Shown one piece after another: positions 7,896 through 11,345 of a stretch of DNA of 11,345 bases. The notes below the pieces were generated by a model, which was given only the letters and a program-made list of their open reading frames with translations, did not search any database and was not told the origin of the DNA. The stretch's first letter is position 1, and each line of letters starts with the position of its first letter. The stretch is from an uncultured Elusimicrobiales bacterium. Its GTDB lineage: Bacteria; Elusimicrobiota; Elusimicrobia; Elusimicrobiales; Elusimicrobiaceae. A program made the translations under genes and the position numbers. Location: assembly GCA_944325235.1 (NCBI GenBank), contig CALUZE010000029.1, positions 1 through 11,345 of the forward strand, read 5' to 3'.

Positions 7896-9068
7896 ATGAT
7901 AGAAATTAAACTCAAAGCAAAAGAAGAACGGCGCCTCCAGGACGGACACTGGTGGGTATTTTCCAACGAAATTGACGGTTTGGATACGTCCATTGAGCCC
8001 GGCACGCTGGCCCGCGTGGTGAACCACGAAGGCAAACAGGTGGGGGTAGGATATTTCAACCCGCACAGCTTAATTTCCGTACGGCTCATTCAAAAAGGCG
8101 AAGGCGATTTGCCCAAAGATTTTGTGTTTGAAAATATAGACAATGCCTATTCCTACCGCAAGGAAATCGGCGTGCGCAAATACGGCCGCATGTGCTACGG
8201 CGAGGCCGACAATATGCCCGGCCTGGTGATTGACCGCTACGGCGACGTGCTGGTGGTGGACGTGCTGACTGCCGGGATGGAAAAACTCAAACCCGAAATT
8301 ACCCAAGCCTGCCAGAAAATTTTTAAGCCCAAAGGCATTTATTACAAGAACGACAGTTCCTTCCGCGCGCTGGAGGGCCTGACCAACACGCCGGAAATCA
8401 TCGGCGAAGTGCCCGAAACCGTGGAAATAGAAGAAAACAAGGTCAAATATATCGTGCCGCTGCGCGGCGGACAAAAAACGGGCTTTTATTTTGACCAGCG
8501 CGAAAACCGCGAATTTTTGAAACCCTATTTTAAAGAAAAACTCGTGTTGGATTTGTACTGCTACATTGGTTCTTTTGGCATTACGGCCGCCTTGGCCGGC
8601 GCCAGCCAGGTGTGGGGGTGCGATTCCTCGGCCGCGGCGGTGGAATGGGCCAAGAAAAACGCCGAATTAAACGGCGTGTCGGATACGGTGGTTTTCCACC
8701 GCGACGACGCCGAAAGGCTGTTGTCTGCCATGAAAAAAGGCGAACTGCCCGACCAGCCCGATATGGTGCTGTTGGACCCGCCCGCTTTTGTAAAAAGCCG
8801 CAAGGCGCTGCCGCAGGCGGTGGGGCTGTATGTAAAACTGGTCAAAATGGCTTTAGAAGGCATTAAACCCGGCGGGTATTTGGCGTTTTCCACGTGTTCG
8901 CACCATATTTCGCGCGAACTGTTTGTGGACATTATCCGCCAAGGCGTCAGCAAAGCCGGGCGCAAGGCCGTGCTGGTGGAACTGCGCGGCCAGGCCAAAG
9001 ACCACCCCGTGCTGATTGGTATGCCGGAAACGGAATATTTGCACTTTGCGCTGATTCAAGTGCGGTAA
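7896..9068 (+). CDS. rlmI: Class I SAM-dependent rRNA large-subunit methyltransferase, RlmI type
   Basis: The 390-residue product resembles RlmI, which makes 5-methylcytosine in 23S rRNA (C1962 in E. coli). An N-terminal PUA-like RNA-binding domain covers about 1-70 (HWWVFSNEID at 18-27), then a linking domain with GEADNMPGLVIDRYG, then GQKTGFYFDQRENR (192-205). The Rossmann methyltransferase domain has LDLYCYIGSFGI (motif I, about 218-229), LLDPPAF (motif IV, 292-298) and FSTCSHH (331-337) with Cys334 as the likely catalytic cysteine. AAGGA at 7883-7887 precedes the ATG by 8 nt. It is the last gene of the long plus-strand run. The fold and enzyme class are certain; the exact target base is inferred from similarity and could differ (RlmK/RlmI-like paralogues exist). 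Confidence 0.88.
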   Translation: MIEIKLKAKEERRLQDGHWWVFSNEIDGLDTSIEPGTLARVVNHEGKQVGVGYFNPHSLISVRLIQKGEGDLPKDFVFENIDNAYSYRKEIGVRKYGRMCYGEADNMPGLVIDRYGDVLVVDVLTAGMEKLKPEITQACQKIFKPKGIYYKNDSSFRALEGLTNTPEIIGEVPETVEIEENKVKYIVPLRGGQKTGFYFDQRENREFLKPYFKEKLVLDLYCYIGSFGITAALAGASQVWGCDSSAAAVEWAKKNAELNGVSDTVVFHRDDAERLLSAMKKGELPDQPDMVLLDPPAFVKSRKALPQAVGLYVKLVKMALEGIKPGGYLAFSTCSHHISRELFVDIIRQGVSKAGRKAVLVELRGQAKDHPVLIGMPETEYLHFALIQVR

Positions 9069-9085
9069 GCGTGGCATATTTTTTT

Positions 9086-9119
9086 AAAACCCCGGGTCCC
9101 CCGGGGTTTTTGTTTGTTC
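9086..9119 (+). terminator. Intrinsic terminator after rlmI
   Basis: An 11-bp perfect stem (9086-9096 with 9100-9110) with a 3-nt loop is followed by a T-rich tract TTTTTGTTTGTT. It starts 17 nt after the rlmI stop and closes the gcv-to-rlmI transcription run. Confidence 0.92.
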
Positions 9120-9207
9120 CGTCCGTCCGAAAAATACAAACGGGCCTCTTTTTCTGCTACGCAAAGGTTTCCTTTTTTTCCCGTTCCGGCCGCGTTTTAA
9201 AAATTTC

Positions 9208-9236
9208 TTGTGTTCATATCGGATTTTTGGCATAAT
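9208..9236 (+). promoter_or_regulatory. Sigma70-type promoter of the secreted-protein gene
   Basis: TTGTGT (9208-9213) and CATAAT (9231-9236) are separated by 17 nt, and TGG directly before the -10 box makes an extended -10 element. The predicted transcript would start near 9243 and give a leader of about 30 nt to the ATG at 9272. The upstream stretch 9120-9207 is rich in T and shows nothing I can name. Confidence 0.62.
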
Positions 9237-9271
9237 GGAAAAAAGTGACATTTTATTATCGGAGGTCGTTT

Positions 9272-9955
9272 ATGCGTAAAAGCTTGTTCGTCTTACTTGC
9301 CCTAATTATGACGTTCCCCGCCGTATTTGCCCAAAATCCTTCCAATCGCCAAAAAGAATACAATCAGTTGTTACAAAAACGTCAAGAACTCCTTTCCTGG
9401 GGAAAGCGGCATGCGCTGGCACCTCATTTTATGGAATTAATTAAAGAAAAAGAAGCCCACCAAATCCGCAATGTGCTGTATACCAAATATTTTGATGTGC
9501 GCAAAAAAGAAGTCGCCCAATTCCGCCAAGATTTACGCCGCGAACTGCAAAAAGCCAAAAATGTGCCGTATGTTACGTTTAACCGCCTGCCGGCCGAGAA
9601 CCTCAAAAAAATGGCCCGCCATCCCGAATTGTTATTGGAAATTCTTAAATTATATCCCGACAATGCGGCTACCCTTTCGGACGCGTTTTTAACCAAACTG
9701 TTCCAAAAGCACGAAGATTTGGAAAAATTGCTGATGCATTATTTGCTGTACTTGAAAAGCTATAACGCCAATCCGGCCTGTGCGTCTTTTTCTCAGGCGG
9801 AAAAGGAACAGCTCTCTATTGTTTACCAAGGCGGTAATTTTACGCAGTTTTACACCAATCTGTCGTTATACGCTACGTCCAACTTAACGGCCAAGTACCA
9901 AAAGATGGCCCGCGCATACGTTAAAAAATCTTTGGTGGGTGCATTGAAGTTTTAA
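9272..9955 (+). CDS. Secreted basic protein of unknown function
   Basis: The 227-residue product is not one I recognise. Residues 1-20 form a standard signal peptide: RK, then a hydrophobic core, then AVFA just before Gln21, so the mature protein should be exported. The rest is rich in Lys, Arg, Leu and Gln, looks mostly alpha-helical, and includes a KEYNQLLQKRQELLSW segment (28-43) and a charged KKEVAQFRQDLRRELQKAKN segment at about 78-97. Only one cysteine is present, so disulfides are unlikely. GGAGG at 9261-9265 with 6-nt spacing sets the start; a GTG at 9245 in frame is less likely. Codon use is more AT-leaning than in neighbouring genes. It stands alone between its own promoter and a terminator. 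A periplasmic helical chaperone-like or binding role is possible but unsupported. Confidence 0.8.
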   Translation: MRKSLFVLLALIMTFPAVFAQNPSNRQKEYNQLLQKRQELLSWGKRHALAPHFMELIKEKEAHQIRNVLYTKYFDVRKKEVAQFRQDLRRELQKAKNVPYVTFNRLPAENLKKMARHPELLLEILKLYPDNAATLSDAFLTKLFQKHEDLEKLLMHYLLYLKSYNANPACASFSQAEKEQLSIVYQGGNFTQFYTNLSLYATSNLTAKYQKMARAYVKKSLVGALKF

Positions 9956-9970
9956 CGGTGTTTATAACCA

Positions 9971-9999
9971 AAAACCCCGCTTTAAAAGCGGGGTTTTTT
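9971..9999. terminator. Bidirectional intrinsic terminator
   Basis: An 11-bp stem (9971-9981 with 9987-9997) with a 5-nt loop is flanked by six T on the plus strand (9994-9999) and a matching A-run on the left, which is a T-run on the minus strand. It lies 15 nt after the secreted-protein gene and about 24 nt past the 3' end of the tRNA gene, so it can stop transcripts from both sides. Confidence 0.9.
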
Positions 10000-10022
10000 A
10001 TTGGGCGAAATCCATAAAGAAA

Positions 10023-10094
10023 TGCCGAGGGACAGGATCGAACTGTCGACACCCGGTTTTTCAGACCGGTGCTCTACCACTGAGCTACCTCGGC
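10023..10094 (-). tRNA. tRNA-Phe (anticodon GAA)
   Basis: On the minus strand the sequence folds into a full cloverleaf: acceptor stem GCCGAGG/CCTCGGC, D arm GCTC-AGTGGTA-GAGC, anticodon stem CCGGT/ACCGG with loop CTGAAAA, a 5-nt variable loop, and T arm GACAG-TTCGATC-CTGTC. The anticodon GAA lies at 10060-10062. A is the discriminator base and the CCA end is not encoded, so it must be added after transcription. Confidence 0.97.
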
Positions 10095-10105
10095 ATTACC
10101 TAAAT

Positions 10106-10134
10106 ATAATACAAAATTTCAAAACCTTCTTCAA
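10106..10134 (-). promoter_or_regulatory. Promoter of tRNA-Phe
   Basis: On the minus strand TTGAAG (10134-10129) and TATTAT (10111-10106) are separated by exactly 17 nt. The -10 box ends 11 nt before the mature tRNA 5' end, leaving a short leader. Read-through from msrC could also supply tRNA, since no clear terminator lies between 10134 and 10185. Confidence 0.7.
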
Positions 10135-10184
10135 TTAAAATTCATTTTCCGTCGAAGAAATAGCCCTTTTTACGTGCTTTTTTG

Positions 10185-10655
10185 CTATAAATCGCTCTGT
10201 GCGGCAAAAATTTCCGCCGCTTGTTCCAAAAATTGCCGGTCCGTTTCGTCAAAGCGGTTTAAAACGGGGGAATCCAGGTCCAGCACGCCCCACGTTTTGC
10301 CTTGGTGCACAATAGGAATGACAATTTCGCTGTTGGAGGCGCTGTCGCACGCAATATGCCCCGCAAAAGCGTGCACATTGGGCACCCGTTGGGTTTGGCG
10401 GGTGGCGGCGGCCGTTCCGCAGACGCCTTTGCCCAGCGGAATCAGCACGCAGGCCGGCTTGCCCTGAAAGGGACCCAACACCAGCGTATCGTTTTTTAAC
10501 AGGTAAAATCCGGCCCAGTTGAGCTGCGGCAGGGAGTGATACAACCACGCGGCGGTATTGGCCATATTGGCCACCGGGTCGCGCGTAACGGCCAGCAAAG
10601 CCCGCAGTTGGGGCAATAAATCGGCGCAGGGGTGTGTTTTATTTAAGGCAGTCAT
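10185..10655 (-). CDS. msrC: Free methionine-(R)-sulfoxide reductase (GAF-domain fRMsr)
   Basis: The 156-residue product is a single GAF domain that reduces free methionine-R-sulfoxide, using thioredoxin-type electrons, as part of oxidative-damage repair in the cytoplasm. GPFQGKPACVLIPLGKGVCG and HIACDSASNSEIVIPI are close to the family consensus, followed by GVLDLDSP. The three family cysteines are kept at 69, 79 and 103, with the same spacing (10 and 24) as in the E. coli enzyme, so it should be active. I start it at the ATG at 10655 (minus) because the earlier in-frame opening at 10799 would add about 48 residues foreign to the family and run through the divergent promoter region into the neighbouring gene. 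No Shine-Dalgarno is visible before the ATG. tRNA-Phe lies downstream on the same strand. Confidence 0.94.
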   Translation of the reverse strand: MTALNKTHPCADLLPQLRALLAVTRDPVANMANTAAWLYHSLPQLNWAGFYLLKNDTLVLGPFQGKPACVLIPLGKGVCGTAAATRQTQRVPNVHAFAGHIACDSASNSEIVIPIVHQGKTWGVLDLDSPVLNRFDETDRQFLEQAAEIFAAQSDL

Positions 10656-10661
10656 AAAAAT

Positions 10662-10669
10662 ATTGTATA
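10662..10669 (-). promoter_or_regulatory. Possible -10 region of msrC, very close to its start codon
   Basis: On the minus strand TATACAAT occupies 10669-10662, only 6 nt before the ATG. No good -35 partner is seen. If used, transcription would begin at or next to the A of the ATG, which fits with the missing ribosome binding site. Confidence 0.35.
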
Positions 10670-10687
10670 AAAAATCGATTAGAAAGA

Positions 10688-10724
10688 TTGCGTTTTTGCG
10701 CGCAAAAGAAATATACTTTATATA
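10688..10724 (+). promoter_or_regulatory. Promoter region of the ferredoxin oxidoreductase operon
   Basis: Two overlapping candidates are seen: TTGCGT (10688-10693) with TATACT (10712-10717), 18-nt spacer, and TTGCGC (10696-10701) with TATATA (10719-10724), 17-nt spacer. Both have decent -10 boxes and weak -35 boxes. I cannot choose between them. Confidence 0.5.
10694..10707. promoter_or_regulatory. 14-bp perfect palindrome, possible operator
   Basis: TTTTGCGCGCAAAA reads the same on both strands. It lies between the divergent msrC and ferredoxin oxidoreductase genes and overlaps the -35/spacer of the predicted plus-strand promoters, where a dimeric regulator would block or guide polymerase. 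No regulator gene is in the window, so the role is inference. Confidence 0.4.
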
Positions 10725-10725
10725 T

Positions 10726-10753
10726 GGGTTTTTCCGGTAAAACCCCCGGACCC
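10726..10753 (+). other. Leader with alternative hairpins upstream of the ferredoxin subunit gene
   Basis: GGGTTTT (10726-10732) can pair with AAAACCC (10739-10745), and TCCGG (10733-10737) can pair with CCGGA (10746-10750). Each stem lies in the loop of the other, so the two cannot form as simple nested hairpins but could form a small pseudoknot. It ends 2 nt before the AGGAG ribosome binding site (10756-10760). Confidence 0.35.
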
Positions 10754-10764
10754 ACAGGAGAATT

Positions 10765-10971
10765 ATGCCAAGAATAGAAGTGGACGCCAACAAGTGCAAA
10801 GCCTGTTACCTGTGCGTCAACGCTTGCCCTAAAAAATGTTTGGGCAAATCCAAAACCATCAGCAAAAAAGGATATTTCCCCGCTACGATGGAACACCCCG
10901 AAAACTGCATCGGATGCGCGATGTGCTATATGATGTGCCCCGATATCGCCATCACGGTAATTAAAGACTAA
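10765..10971 (+). CDS. 2-oxoacid:ferredoxin oxidoreductase, ferredoxin-type delta subunit (2x[4Fe-4S])
   Basis: The 68-residue product is a small electron-transfer subunit with two CxxCxxCxxxCP motifs: Cys11/14/17/21 and Cys48/51/54/58. Each set of four can hold a [4Fe-4S] cluster, and together they carry electrons from the thiamine-diphosphate site of the oxidoreductase to free ferredoxin. An extra Cys25 is present. Between the motifs lies KTISKKGYFPATMEHPENC, usual in the delta subunits of KorABCD/VorABCD-type enzymes. AGGAG at 10756-10760 precedes the ATG by 4 nt. The VorB-like gene begins 15 nt after its stop, so the two are co-transcribed. A free-standing ferredoxin is possible but less likely in this setting. 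Confidence 0.88.
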   Translation: MPRIEVDANKCKACYLCVNACPKKCLGKSKTISKKGYFPATMEHPENCIGCAMCYMMCPDIAITVIKD

Positions 10972-10986
10972 TTTGAGGATTTTATC

Positions 10987-11345
10987 ATGACCGAAAAAAC
11001 ATTAAGAAAAGGCAACGAAGCTCTGGCTGAAGGCGCCATCCGCGCCGGGGCGCGCTTTTTTGCCGGTTATCCGATTACTCCGCAAAACGAAGTGCCGGAA
11101 TATATGTCCGCCCATATGGCCGATGCCGGCGGGGCGTTTGTCCAGGCCGAAAGCGAAATTGCCGCCATCAATATGGTGTATGGGGCGGCGTCTACGGGTA
11201 CGCGCAGCATGACGTCTTCTTCTTCGCCGGGCATCAGCTTAAAGCAGGAAGGCATTACCTACTTGGCCAGCGCCGATTTGCCGTGCCTGATTGTAAACGT
11301 GATGCGCGGCGGCCCGGGGTTGGGCAGCATTTCCGGTTCGCAGGG
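10987..11345 (+). CDS. vorB: 2-oxoacid:ferredoxin oxidoreductase alpha subunit, VorB-like, N-terminal part
   Basis: An open frame begins at ATG 10987 and continues past the window end; 119 codons are visible without a stop. [49 protein letters not shown] and [15 protein letters not shown] match the N-terminal pyrimidine-binding domain of the alpha subunit, closest in wording to VorB of 2-ketoisovalerate ferredoxin oxidoreductase. The enzyme oxidatively decarboxylates 2-oxoacids to acyl-CoA while reducing ferredoxin. GAGGA at 10975-10979 gives 7-nt spacing. The beta (TPP-binding) and gamma subunits should follow outside the window. Substrate choice between branched-chain 2-oxoacids and 2-oxoglutarate (KorA) cannot be proven from this part alone. 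Confidence 0.88.
   Translation, partial: MTEKTLRKGNEALAEGAIRAGARFFAGYPITPQNEVPEYMSAHMADAGGAFVQAESEIAAINMVYGAASTGTRSMTSSSSPGISLKQEGITYLASADLPCLIVNVMRGGPGLGSISGSQ

Noticed and set aside
7380..8066. Minus-strand 228-codon open frame across pyrE and the start of rlmI
   Set aside because: Both plus-strand genes are recognised with conserved motifs in full, so this is a shadow frame.
9120..9207. Possible small RNA or riboswitch upstream of the secreted-protein gene
   Set aside because: Only a weak long-loop pairing (AACGGG with CCCGTT) is visible, the region lies upstream of the predicted promoter, and no known aptamer pattern is seen.
10023..10094. tRNA gene as an integration site for a mobile element
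   Set aside because: No repeat of the tRNA 3' end, no integrase and no phage-like gene occurs in the window.
10174..10740. Plus-strand open frames opposite msrC
   Set aside because: msrC is strongly supported on the minus strand by three conserved cysteines and full-length similarity to the family.
10656..10799. N-terminal extension of msrC with an apparent hydrophobic segment
   Set aside because: The extra residues are not part of the family, cross the divergent promoter and overlap the ferredoxin subunit gene; the hydrophobic look comes from AT-rich promoter DNA.

Overview
The window is a gene-dense bacterial chromosomal segment of moderately high GC. It starts inside a glycine cleavage T-protein gene and ends inside a 2-oxoacid:ferredoxin oxidoreductase gene. 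A split P-protein (GcvPA plus GcvPB), a Thermus-type orotate phosphoribosyltransferase, an AsmA-like protein (typical of two-membrane cells) and a VorB-type ferredoxin oxidoreductase together suggest an anaerobic, amino-acid-using diderm. The flavour resembles gut Elusimicrobiota, but that assignment is a low-confidence inference; no phylogenetic marker in the window fixes it.

Region 1 (1-9119) reads entirely on the plus strand and looks like one long transcriptional run: gcvT (3' end), gcvH, gcvPA, gcvPB, a short LipM/LplA-like lipoyl/octanoyl transferase, a membrane M50-like metallopeptidase, an AsmA-like protein, pyrE and an RlmI-type rRNA methyltransferase. Many junctions overlap (ATGA at gcvPA/gcvPB, a 1-nt overlap at ligase/peptidase, 14 nt at asmA/pyrE). 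A strong intrinsic terminator closes the run at 9086-9119. GcvT, GcvH and GcvPA/PB form the glycine-cleavage machinery, and the adjacent ligase-family enzyme probably supplies the lipoyl group on GcvH Lys63. The fourth component, dihydrolipoyl dehydrogenase (L-protein), is not in the window. Hairpins sit between gcvH and gcvPA and, as a tandem pair, between gcvPB and the ligase gene; these may tune the relative output of the cistrons.

Region 2 (9120-10022) holds one isolated gene with its own extended -10 promoter and terminator. It encodes a small, basic, secreted protein that I do not recognise, and it appears more AT-rich than its neighbours.

Region 3 (10023-10655) is on the minus strand: msrC (free methionine-R-sulfoxide reductase) followed by tRNA-Phe(GAA), which has its own well-formed promoter. 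The hairpin at 9971-9999 probably terminates transcription from both directions.

Region 4 (10656-11345) starts with a divergent promoter region containing a perfect 14-bp palindrome. It leads into a plus-strand operon of a two-cluster ferredoxin subunit and the start of a VorB-like subunit of 2-oxoacid (probably branched-chain) ferredoxin oxidoreductase.

I see no mobile element, CRISPR array, phage gene or defence system. The most open questions are the unknown secreted protein, the M50-like peptidase and the regulatory structures in the intergenic regions.
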